Shown here: positions 1 to 8,307 of the stretch, piece after piece
Numbering within the stretch: the first letter of the stretch is position 1
Layout: the number at the start of each line of letters is the position of its first letter
DNA from: Thraustochytrium sp. TN22
Taxonomy: Eukaryota > Sar > Bigyra > Thraustochytrida > Thraustochytriidae
Length of the DNA: 31,762 bases
Direction: 5' to 3'
Assembly: GCA_013306675.1 (NCBI GenBank)
Contig: JABLUY010000332.1
Span: forward strand, 1-31,762
The notes under the pieces: generated by a model
Database searches by the model: none
Told to the model about the DNA's origin: nothing
Seen by the model: the letters and a program-made list of their open reading frames with translations, nothing else
Position numbers and translations under genes: made by a program

Positions 1-22
1 GGGCGGCCCGCGGCGCGGCGGC

Positions 23-2122
23 ATGGCGGACGCCAGGGACGGGGCGGGCGCGGGCGACGGCGGCGGCGAGGAGCCGCGCGGCGCGCGCGAGGCGGCAGCG
101 ACGCGCGGCGCGGCGGTAGCGGCAGCGGCGGGGGATGGGACAGAGGCGGCGGCCGTGACGGCCGTCGCGGATATGGAGATCGCCGAGGACGCCAGCGCCC
201 TGGAGGCGGGCAGGGTGCCGCCCGCGCCGCAGCAGGGGCAGCTGGCGCCAACGCCTGCGGCGCCCGCAGCGACGACGACCTCGACGGTGGCGGCCTCGAC
301 GGCGGCGGCGGCAACCGGTACGACGCCGACGAGGCGCAAGACTGGGTCGCGCGTGGGTCGCAGCGGGTCGGTGCGCGGCGCGGCGAGGAAGGCCATCTCG
401 GACTTCATGGTGGGCAAGCTGCTGGGTGAGGGCGCGTACGCGCGCGTGCACGTGTGCCGGCTCAAGGCGTCCAAGGAGCTTTACGCAGTCAAGGTCATGG
501 AGAAGCGCTTCATCGTGAAGGAGGGCAAGGTGAACTTCGTCAATATGGAGAAGAAGGTGTTGAGCCAGGTCGACCACCCGCTGTTGGCCAAGCTGTATTT
601 CTCCTTTCACGACGCGCGGTACCTTTATCTAGTCATGGACCTGTGCAAGGGTGGCGAGCTGCAGTCGCTGATCCGGTACCGCGCGGAAGAGCGCCGCATC
701 GCAACGGGCGTGACGAACCGCGCCTGCTCGTTAGCAGAGACGCGCTTCTACGTGGCGGAGACCATCGCCGCCATGCAATACCTACACTCGCTGGGTTTCG
801 TGCACCGCGATATCAAGCCGGACAACGTGCTCATTACGGAGTCGCGGCACATCAAGCTCACGGACTTCGGCACGGTCAAGGACGAGCGTGAGGCGAGCGC
901 GCGTGCCTCGCAGCAGCAGGCGGACCCATCCCAGCCGCAGCACGCGCACAGCGATAGAGAGCCGAGCCGCGGTGCCGCGGCCGGCGCGCGCCGCGGCACC
1001 TTTTGCGGCACCGCCGAGTACGTGTCTCCCGAGGTGCTGGCGGACCAGGACCCCTCCGTCGGCGCCGATCTCTGGGCCGTGGGCTGCATGGTCTTTCAGA
1101 TGATTGTGGGCCGCCCCCCGTTTCGTGGCGGTTCCGAGTACTTCACCTTCCAGCTCATCATGGGCCACGGCGAGGCAGGGGCGCAGGTTGACTTCCCGCC
1201 CGAGGAGCGCGCTGACGCTGAGGACGAGGAACACCGCCTGGGCGAGTTGGGCGAGCTCGTCAGCGAGCCCTCGTCGGCGGCCAGCAGCTCCAACGAGGCG
1301 CTCACCGTGCCACCGGAGGACGCAGCGGACTTGGAGGTAGCCGCTGCGCTGGTGAACGCGCTGCTGCGGCGGAACCCGCGTGAGCGCCTCGGCGCCGGCT
1401 GCAACTGCACGCCGGGGAGCCCCGACTTCGACGCGGCCGCACCCAACGGCCCACGGGTGCTGCGCGAGCATCCTTTCTTCAGCTCGGTTGACTGGGATGG
1501 CCTTGCAGAGCAGGAGGCGCCGCCGCTGCCCTTCAGTATGGATATCCCGGAGCCAATGTACGATGGCGCTTCGGACGACTGGACCATGGCCGGCGATGTG
1601 ACGGAGCTGGAGCTCGCCGCCGCCCTGGAGCTCGCGCAGCCGTCGCCCGTGCTGGACTCGCCGTTGGCGGTCGCCGCCATGGCGGCGCGGCCGCTGGCCA
1701 GCAGCGACATGACTGCGGCCGCCGCTGCCGATGCGGCGACGACCGCCGCGCCGCCCTCAGCCGCCGCGCGCACCGTGGGGGGCGCGCCCGAGCTCGGGGC
1801 GCGCACCGTCGTGGGCGAGCTCTCGCAGTTTCTCGCGCCCGACGAACGCATTCTGCTGGACGGCCTCGTGATCAAGCGCAAGAGCCTCTTTCACACCAAC
1901 ACGCGCCATCTGATCCTGACGGACCTGCCGCGCTTCCTCTACGTGGACCCGGTCAAGGTCGTGCTCAAGGGGGAGATTGCTGTTGACAGCAGCGTCTTCA
2001 TCCAGGTCAAAAACGCCAAGACCTTTGACATCGTCACGCCGCGCCGCACCTTCCACATGACCGACCTCATGTCGCAGGCCAAGCGCTGGCAGGCCGCCCT
2101 GGACGCCGCCAAGAAGCCCTGA
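23..2122 (+). CDS. PDPK1: PDK1-like AGC protein kinase with C-terminal PH domain
   Basis: Likely 3-phosphoinositide-dependent kinase 1, the master kinase that phosphorylates activation loops of AKT/S6K/PKC-type AGC kinases at membranes; this role is family knowledge. The 699-residue frame has an Ala/Gly-rich, disordered N-terminus (1-125). The kinase domain spans about 127-500: glycine loop GEGAYA at 135-140, Lys157, catalytic HRD at 261-263, DFG at 281-283 and an FCGTAEYVSPE activation segment. Thr326 sits where human PDK1 has the autophosphorylated Ser241. The C-terminal PH domain (about 612-697) has the PDK1-type YVDPVKVVLKGEI core. Unusual are a Gln/His/Ser-rich insert of roughly 30 residues between DFG and the activation threonine, and an acidic insert near 393-440. 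ATG 23 is the first ATG, but the frame is open to the window edge, so the true start could lie upstream. Confidence 0.93.
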   Translation: MADARDGAGAGDGGGEEPRGAREAAATRGAAVAAAAGDGTEAAAVTAVADMEIAEDASALEAGRVPPAPQQGQLAPTPAAPAATTTSTVAASTAAAATGTTPTRRKTGSRVGRSGSVRGAARKAISDFMVGKLLGEGAYARVHVCRLKASKELYAVKVMEKRFIVKEGKVNFVNMEKKVLSQVDHPLLAKLYFSFHDARYLYLVMDLCKGGELQSLIRYRAEERRIATGVTNRACSLAETRFYVAETIAAMQYLHSLGFVHRDIKPDNVLITESRHIKLTDFGTVKDEREASARASQQQADPSQPQHAHSDREPSRGAAAGARRGTFCGTAEYVSPEVLADQDPSVGADLWAVGCMVFQMIVGRPPFRGGSEYFTFQLIMGHGEAGAQVDFPPEERADAEDEEHRLGELGELVSEPSSAASSSNEALTVPPEDAADLEVAAALVNALLRRNPRERLGAGCNCTPGSPDFDAAAPNGPRVLREHPFFSSVDWDGLAEQEAPPLPFSMDIPEPMYDGASDDWTMAGDVTELELAAALELAQPSPVLDSPLAVAAMAARPLASSDMTAAAAADAATTAAPPSAAARTVGGAPELGARTVVGELSQFLAPDERILLDGLVIKRKSLFHTNTRHLILTDLPRFLYVDPVKVVLKGEIAVDSSVFIQVKNAKTFDIVTPRRTFHMTDLMSQAKRWQAALDAAKKP

Positions 2123-2182
2123 CACATCCATCCATTCATTGATTCATTCCTCTATGGATGGACGGACGCAAGCGGGAGCTAG

Positions 2183-2218
<36 letters not shown>

Positions 2219-2297
2219 CAACCATGTAAGAGACTCATCTGACTGCTACAGCGTCAAAAAGTCGCGAAAAAGAGAACGCGCACTTTTTCTTCGTTCT
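2123..2297. repeat. Convergent 3' spacer with CAGG tetranucleotide microsatellite
   Basis: Short spacer between the kinase and dehydrogenase genes, which converge here. Positions about 2181-2220 are an almost perfect (CAGG)n run of nine to ten units. No poly(A) signal of the AATAAA type is visible. Confidence 0.85.
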
Positions 2298-3403
2298 TTA
2301 CTTGAGGACCTTGTTGCCGTCCCACTTGTAAAAGCCCTCGCCAGACTTGCGGCCCAGCTTGCCCTCCTGCACGAGCTTCTCCAGGCACTGCGGCATCAGA
2401 AAAGCGGGCTCATCAGGGTACATGTCCTTCCAGCCCGAGATGATCGAGTGAATGGTGTCGTGGCCAATGTAGTCCGCCAGATGGAAAGGGCCCATCGGGT
2501 GACCGGCACCGCGCATCATGGCCTCGTCGATGTCCTTGGTCGACGCCTCGCCGCGGTCGTACATGGCCAGGGCTTGCGCCAGGTACGGCACCAGCAGCCG
2601 GTTCACCACGAAGCCGGGCGTGTCCTTGCACTGAACCGGGAAGCGCTCCACCTTGTTGGCGAAGTCCATGGCCACGCTCATCGCGGCATCGCTCGTGTCC
2701 TTGGCGCGAACCACCTCGCAGAGGTTCATCATTTGCACCGGGTTGAAGAAGTGCAGCTGCGCGCGTGTTCGTGTCGGCCTGTCAGTCAGCCACCCGCCCG
2801 CCCGCCCGCCCGCCCTGCGCCAAGATCACAAGAAAAAAGAATGACAAGTGGAGGAGAACTCACGCCAACGACCTTGTCCGGGCGGCCCGAGGCCTCCGCC
2901 AAGTGGCCGATCGGGAACGACGACGTGTTGGAGGCCAGAATGGTATCCTTGTCGCAGAGCTCACCGAGGTCCTTGTAAAAGGACTTCTTGATGTCGAGGT
3001 TCTCGATGATGGCCTCCACGACGATCTCACAGCCCTGCAGGTCCTCCACCTTGGTGGTGCCCTGGATACGGTCCATGACGCTGTCCACCTTCTTGGCCAC
3101 CTCGGCCTCGCCCGCGTCCTTGAGCTTCTTGCCGTACACCTTGCCGAGCGAGCTGCGGATCGCGCCCACGCCCTTCTCCATGGCCTTGGGGTTCGTGTCG
3201 AGCGCCACCACCTGGAAGCCCGCCTTGTCGGCCGCCAGCTGCGCGATGCCATGGCCCATGAGGCCGAGCCCGACGACGCCCACCTTGGCGCCCTTGGACA
3301 GCTCGGTGCGCTCCGCGGCGGCCGCGCTCAGCGCGCGCACCGTCTGCGCCTGCGCCGCCGGCGCCAGCCGCCGCAGCGCCGCGCTCTGCAGCGCCGTCAC
3401 CAT
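2298..3403 (-). CDS. HADH: Mitochondrial 3-hydroxyacyl-CoA (3-hydroxybutyryl-CoA) dehydrogenase, two exons
   Basis: NAD-dependent short-chain L-3-hydroxyacyl-CoA dehydrogenase, third step of fatty-acid beta-oxidation. Exon 1 is 3403-2864 and exon 2 is 2756-2298, joined in phase 0 to give 332 residues, a normal length for the family. The join restores the signature LHFFNPVQMMNLCEVV. The catalytic pair His182 and Glu194 is spaced 12 residues apart, as in human HADH. The NAD-binding motif GLGLMG lies near residues 50-55, and the C-terminal helical domain contains KDTPGFVVNRLL. The N-terminus MVTALQSAALRRLAPAAQAQ...RALSAAA is a basic, acid-free mitochondrial presequence, which is why ATG 3403 is preferred over the in-frame ATG at 3568. 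No peroxisomal targeting tripeptide is present. It is transcribed away from the large intergenic stretch at 3404-4029. Confidence 0.94.
2757..2863 (-). other. Spliceosomal intron of the HADH gene (107 nt)
   Basis: Donor GTGAGT follows the Val-Val-Gly codons and the acceptor CGCGCAG precedes the CTG-CAC-TTC codons. Removing it keeps frame and rebuilds a conserved family motif. The intron carries a (GGGC)n run and a plausible CTGAC branch site. No functional reading frame crosses it. Confidence 0.9.
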
Positions 3404-4029
3404 CCTGCCTGCGTGCGCTCCTTCTTGCTCGCTGTGCTCCCCGCCCGCCGCTCGCCCGCTCGCCCGCTCGCCCGCTCGCGCGCTCGAATCCGCTTTGCTG
3501 CGCCACGATTCCGCGGATTTCAACGCGAGCGTATCGGGTAGTAATCCGAAGCCCGCGCTTGCACTCATTGGGCTACAAGCTTACCAAGGACCAGGTGCAG
3601 TGCAGTGCAGTGCAGTGCAGTGCAGTGCTGCCACGAGACCGTGCTGAGATCAGACTGAACTCTGATGAGTGATCAGACTATGCGTTGCGCTGCTCTTGTC
3701 AGCCTGCACGACGAGGGCCGCTGGGTGCTGTTGGAACGGGAGGTTGGAGGCGGTTGAAGCGTCGCACTCTGCAAGGACTGAAGGATGATGATAGCTGCGG
3801 CTGCTGGTCAAAGATCTCGGTGCTGCTAACTTGAGGCTCGGCGTTGCCAGCGTACTTGCAGAGTAGGAGCCAAGCAACATGGACAAAGTAAAATCACTCT
3901 CAGGCTTTCGGCTTTGTGGCTCGGAGTCGGGCTGGGCCGGGCTTTTGCAGCGGCGCTTCTGCACCGCGGCGAGCTCTCGGCCTGCTCAGGTTCCATCCAA
4001 CTCCATAGAAATCGGACCGTGAAAGGTTG
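3404..4029. other. Intergenic region with two short tandem repeats
   Basis: It separates the HADH start from the 3' end of the CH-domain gene. It holds a degenerate 8-bp tandem repeat (unit CTCGCCCG, about 3451-3486) in the HADH 5' flank and six exact TGCAG pentamers at 3596-3625. I see no credible gene, tRNA or TATA box here. The HADH promoter presumably lies in the part next to 3403. Confidence 0.7.
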
Positions 4030-7000
4030 TCAGGCGTGACGCGGATGGACGTGCGGGAGAAGCAGCGCGTTGAGATTGGCGAACAGGGTGAGGGTGTCCC
4101 TGTCGGAGCTACCCTGAAGCTGGAGCAGGCTGGAATGGTGGGCCCGCTGCAGTGCGAGGTCGACACGGAGATCGACGGCATTGCTAAGCGTGACGGACTC
4201 GATGTCGCCAAGAAGGATGTAGCCAAAAGTGCTGGGCTCCATGGGGAGCGCCTTCCACTCAAGCTGGGAGCCTGCAAGCGTCAGCTCGCAGCGCGCTCGC
4301 ACATCACGCTTGTAGAGGAGGACCACGCGCTTCTGGAAGAAGGAGCGCGCAACCTCGAGCTTCTCCTGATGGTCAAAGTCGTCCGCGCGGACCATGCCTT
4401 GCGAGGTGGCCGCGGACCGGCGTCCAAGCTGGGTCGCGCGCATGTGAGCGGCGCGGCTAGCGAGCCTCGTGCGCACGCGCTCCTCTTGCTCACGCATGAG
4501 GCGGCGCTCCTGCTGCGCAATCTCTAGCTCCCAGTCGCCGGCTGAGGACGCCTCGCCGATGGCTAGTCCCTCGGCCCCTACTTGACGCTGCAGCAGAGAT
4601 GGCGGGGGCGGCGGGGGCGAGTGGCCCGGCAGTGGAGGCGGCGGCGGCGACCGGCTGGCGGCCGAGGCCATTGACCGCGGCGATCGCGGCGATCGCGGCG
4701 AGGAGGTCCCAAGAGCCGCAGCGTCGTCCACGCCGTCCTCCTCGTCCTCGTCCTCGTCCTCATCCCCTTCGTCCTGAAAGCTCCCACCCGACCCAAGCAG
4801 GCGCGAGGATGTCACTCTCGAGGGAAGTCCGACCGGGTCAAAGTCCGTCGTGTCGGCCGTGGTTGAGGCCGGATCTGCCGTGGAGGCCTCGGAAAAGGAC
4901 CTGTTGCGGAAGACAAGGGCCCCCGAGCCGTCACCACGCACGACCCTCTCCGCGCGCAGGCGGCTCCGCACCGCGAAGAGGAGGAGCACGAGGAAGTCGA
5001 GCGAGTCAGCCTGCGGCTCGGCAAAGTCTTCTGGCGCAAGCCCGCACGGGATGCCGAGCGAGCCCAGGTGGCCCAGGAGCTCCTCAGCGTTGCAGCGGAT
5101 CTCGTCCGCGTCGCTCGGCTCGTAGTAGACTGCATCCAAGCGGACGGCGTCTGGGAAGAACTGATTGAGCACGGTGAGCACGGCGTCGCACTTTTGGAAA
5201 GCCGGCCAGAGCCCGTGGTGCGGCGGACGCACCACCGCAGCTGGGAGTTCACGGCCGGCTGCCTTGAGGGCGCGGTCGAACCAGTTCAGCACGGTCTGCA
5301 CGCGGGGCGACGTCGTGAGACTGCCCGCAAAGACCAAGCTGGCCACCATCTCACGCAGCAGCGCGCAAATGGCGCGGGGTTCGCCGCCGTAGATCTGCGC
5401 GGCCGACGGCATATTGCGCGCCGTGACGCCGCGCTGCTTCCAAATCACCGAGAGTGCCGTCTCGATGTTCTTGAGGCAGGGTGACCGCGTCAGGCCGCGG
5501 ACATTCCAGTGCACGCCGCGAAAGAGGTCCGAGGGCGCCGAGGAGACCTGGCCGCGTGCATTCCACTGCGTCAACAGCACGTCCGCCAGCTTGCACAGCA
5601 GTGTGCCATTCTGGAAGCCGAGCTGGAGCTCCTCCACGCTCACCGGCCGGCCCCAGACGCCCATGCCGTCGATCCATCGCGCGAAGCGCCCCAGCCGCCA
5701 GTACGCCTCTGTGGTGCGCGGTGTCGCCACCTCGGCGTCTGGCTGGCGCGACCCAGGGCTTAGCCGCCCGGGCGAGCTCAAAATGGCCAGCGGGAAGGGC
5801 GTGCCCTTGGTGCGGAACTTGGCGCGCCGCTTGTGCATCTGCAGCGCGAACTCGTCCGCAGCTTGCATCAGCAGCGTGTACGGGACACGCTCGCCCGCCG
5901 GGATGCCGTAATTCATGGCGCGCGCCAGCCGCGTCAGCCGCGACTCGTCCGCGATTGCGAAACCAAGCGTCTCTGCCAGCAGCGGCGCCAGATCGCGCGT
6001 CGCGATCTCGCCCTCGCCCTCCGGGTCAAACCACACCACGGCCTCGTGCACGCGTCGCCGCGGTAGGACGCGTTCCTTGCGCGCCTCTCGCTCCTCGAGC
6101 GCCTCGCGCAGCACTTCAAGGATCGTGTTCAGCGCTTCGTGCTCGGACAACGGCGGCGGCGGTGCCGGGATGTACTCGCCGAGGCCATCCGCTCCATCCG
6201 CCTGGTCGTCCCTCGCGGCACTCTGCTCGCCACCGCCGCCGTCGCCGCCGCCGCCGCCGCCGCCGCGGCTCGCGACCTGAACCCGCCCTCCGGGATGCGC
6301 GAGAGCCGCGCCGCCCCGACGCGACGCGCCAGCCCTGAGAGGCGATCCGCTCTGCACCAGCGCCACGAGCGTTGTGTCGGATTGGCGCTCCACGGCCGAG
6401 GTCGCCAGGTCCTCAGGGTACTCGTACGGGAAGAACATTTGGCCCGCCTGGTTCGTGTCGTCATCGCTGAGCGGCGGCGGAGGGTAGTCCGGCGCCCGCA
6501 TCATCCGGGAGAGGTCTGCATCGGAGCCGCGATGCGACGCGGAACCCCGACGCGGCCTCTCGGCAGCGACAGCTGCATATGGTGTGGCATGGTGACGGTC
6601 TTCGTCCGCATCACGGACGGAGGCTGAGTCGCCAGAGCCACTGGGGCGCACGGAGGGCGGCGCGCGAGCGGCGCTGCGCTGCGATGCTGTGCTCTGCGCG
6701 CGGCCACGGGCAAGTGCGGCGTCCACAGAGGCGGACACGGCGCTCTTTTGGGATGCCGTGCTGTGCACCCTGCCCCGTGCCTGCAGCGGGGGCTGCGCAG
6801 GTGGTTCCGGCTCCGCGGCTGCGTCCTCTTCGAGGTCCGCCTCGGTCTCTTCCGCGATCGGGGGCTCGTGAAAGCCGGGCACGTCGCGCCACGCGTCCAC
6901 GAGCACGCGACGCCTCGCATCAGCCTCTGCCCTCGCGTCGCGCTTCTCTTCGGCCGAGGTTCCACTCCCCACGTCGTCCTCCTCGTCCTCCTCGTCCTCC

Positions 7001-8061
7001 TCGCTCGCCTCTTGAACAAAAAACAGCTCATCGTCGTCCTCTTCGTCGTCATCCTCGCCCTCAAGTGGCGGCGGTGGGCCCGGCGGCAGCGGGATCTCCG
7101 TGAGAGAGAGCGGCTTGGGCGGTGGCACGAAGCGGTACGCGCGCGGTGGTGGTGGGTCGCGCGGCGGCGGCGGACCCGAGGGCAGGGGGACGCGGCGCTC
7201 CCCGCGACCCGACGGGTTGCGGCTACTACTGCCGACGCTGCTCCCACTGGACCCGGTCCAGCCAACACTGCCGCTTTGCGAGCTGCCGCCACCAGCGCTA
7301 CTGCTACTCTGGCCCTTGCGATGCAAGCCGCGAGCCAGGCCTGGCCCAAAGGCTGACCGATTGTCTGCTGAGGTGATGGACCCACGGGGCGAGCTGGGCG
7401 GAGAGACCTCGAGAATTACGGGCCCGCGGCGAGTGGGCGGCGGTGGTGAGTCGCTGGGCGGCCGCGGCATGAAGACGACTGGCCGGGGCGAGCGGTCCTG
7501 CTCGTCCTGCTCGTCCTCCGTGTCCTCAATACCCTCCGAGAAAGCCGGGGAAGGCGGCGGCTCCGGGATCTCGGGTGGTAGCTCCCCGCCATTTCCACGA
7601 TGGCGCTCCGTCACCGGTGCCGAGTTGGCCCTCAAGCGCACCGCCTCGCGCATGAGCGAGTCCCAGGGGTTGTGCTCTTGGCGGTCCGGGGCCTCGCTCG
7701 CACCCCGTGGACGAGCCGCCCCGCGTAGCGAGGCGGACGCCATCGGCAGCGGCGGCGGAGGCGGCGCCACGGGCGCTGGCGGCCGTCTCCTCGTCGACCT
7801 GCGCGAGTTGGAGCGTGCTTTGAAACGCTGCTGCTGCTGCTGCTGCTGGCGCTGCTGCTCCTGGAGACGGCGAGCGTCCTCCTCCTGCTCCCGCCGTCGC
7901 CTTAGCTCCTCGCGCTCGAGCTCTTGCAGGCCGCGTGGCGCCGCCCTGGCACCCGACCCCGCGCGCGAGGTGCGATGGCTGCGGAAAGCCCACGCCGGTG
8001 GCTCCGACGCCGGCGGCGGCGGCGAAGCGCCCGCCGCCTTTGCGCCGTGTCTGCCCGACAT
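4030..8061 (-). CDS. Large cytoskeletal-type scaffold: EF-hand-like, tandem calponin homology, PH-like
   Basis: A 1343-residue protein with no name I can assign. Residues 1-640 are largely disordered: a charged coiled-coil with a Gln run (44-80), proline blocks, acidic blocks and a two-copy internal repeat (ARGRVHSTASQKSA near 430, ARGRAQSTASQRSA near 452). An EF-hand-like segment lies at about 643-705 (WFDPEGEGEIATRDLAPLL). CH1 is about 787-912 (FQNGTLLCKLADVL; LKNIETAL; the GEPRAICALLREM helix). CH2 is about 920-1035 (VLTVLNQFFPDAV; LGIPCGLAPEDF). After a second acidic and proline-rich linker, a PH-like beta-rich domain covers about 1233-1340. Paired CH domains usually bind actin or act as adaptors, so a calcium-responsive, membrane-linked cytoskeletal adaptor is an inference. 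ATG 8061 is chosen because the only upstream in-frame codon of interest is a GTG. Confidence 0.85.
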   Translation of the reverse strand: MSGRHGAKAAGASPPPPASEPPAWAFRSHRTSRAGSGARAAPRGLQELEREELRRRREQEEDARRLQEQQRQQQQQQQRFKARSNSRRSTRRRPPAPVAPPPPPLPMASASLRGAARPRGASEAPDRQEHNPWDSLMREAVRLRANSAPVTERHRGNGGELPPEIPEPPPSPAFSEGIEDTEDEQDEQDRSPRPVVFMPRPPSDSPPPPTRRGPVILEVSPPSSPRGSITSADNRSAFGPGLARGLHRKGQSSSSAGGGSSQSGSVGWTGSSGSSVGSSSRNPSGRGERRVPLPSGPPPPRDPPPPRAYRFVPPPKPLSLTEIPLPPGPPPPLEGEDDDEEDDDELFFVQEASEEDEEDEEDDVGSGTSAEEKRDARAEADARRRVLVDAWRDVPGFHEPPIAEETEADLEEDAAAEPEPPAQPPLQARGRVHSTASQKSAVSASVDAALARGRAQSTASQRSAARAPPSVRPSGSGDSASVRDADEDRHHATPYAAVAAERPRRGSASHRGSDADLSRMMRAPDYPPPPLSDDDTNQAGQMFFPYEYPEDLATSAVERQSDTTLVALVQSGSPLRAGASRRGGAALAHPGGRVQVASRGGGGGGGDGGGGEQSAARDDQADGADGLGEYIPAPPPPLSEHEALNTILEVLREALEEREARKERVLPRRRVHEAVVWFDPEGEGEIATRDLAPLLAETLGFAIADESRLTRLARAMNYGIPAGERVPYTLLMQAADEFALQMHKRRAKFRTKGTPFPLAILSSPGRLSPGSRQPDAEVATPRTTEAYWRLGRFARWIDGMGVWGRPVSVEELQLGFQNGTLLCKLADVLLTQWNARGQVSSAPSDLFRGVHWNVRGLTRSPCLKNIETALSVIWKQRGVTARNMPSAAQIYGGEPRAICALLREMVASLVFAGSLTTSPRVQTVLNWFDRALKAAGRELPAAVVRPPHHGLWPAFQKCDAVLTVLNQFFPDAVRLDAVYYEPSDADEIRCNAEELLGHLGSLGIPCGLAPEDFAEPQADSLDFLVLLLFAVRSRLRAERVVRGDGSGALVFRNRSFSEASTADPASTTADTTDFDPVGLPSRVTSSRLLGSGGSFQDEGDEDEDEDEEDGVDDAAALGTSSPRSPRSPRSMASAASRSPPPPPLPGHSPPPPPPSLLQRQVGAEGLAIGEASSAGDWELEIAQQERRLMREQEERVRTRLASRAAHMRATQLGRRSAATSQGMVRADDFDHQEKLEVARSFFQKRVVLLYKRDVRARCELTLAGSQLEWKALPMEPSTFGYILLGDIESVTLSNAVDLRVDLALQRAHHSSLLQLQGSSDRDTLTLFANLNALLLPHVHPRHA

Positions 8062-8307
8062 CACGCCACGCCGCGCCGCGCCGCCCCGCGCTGCGCCGCG
8101 CCGCGAGCTCGAGCTCGACTTTGGCGACGACGAGCTTGTGCAGCCTCATGCAGCGCACATTTTGCCCTATCTATCCGCTGGAAAACCCGGGTGAACGGGC
8201 CAAACTCCCGGGCGTGGCGCAGGCAAGCAAGGAGCATCGCAGGCTCATGGCCGCAGAATACGTCAGAAACATCAATGCAGAGCATCCTTGGCTACCCTGG
8301 TACCCTA

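Noticed and set aside
2181-2220. CRISPR-like or other spaced array
   Set aside because: It is a simple tetranucleotide run without spacers, in a eukaryotic genome.
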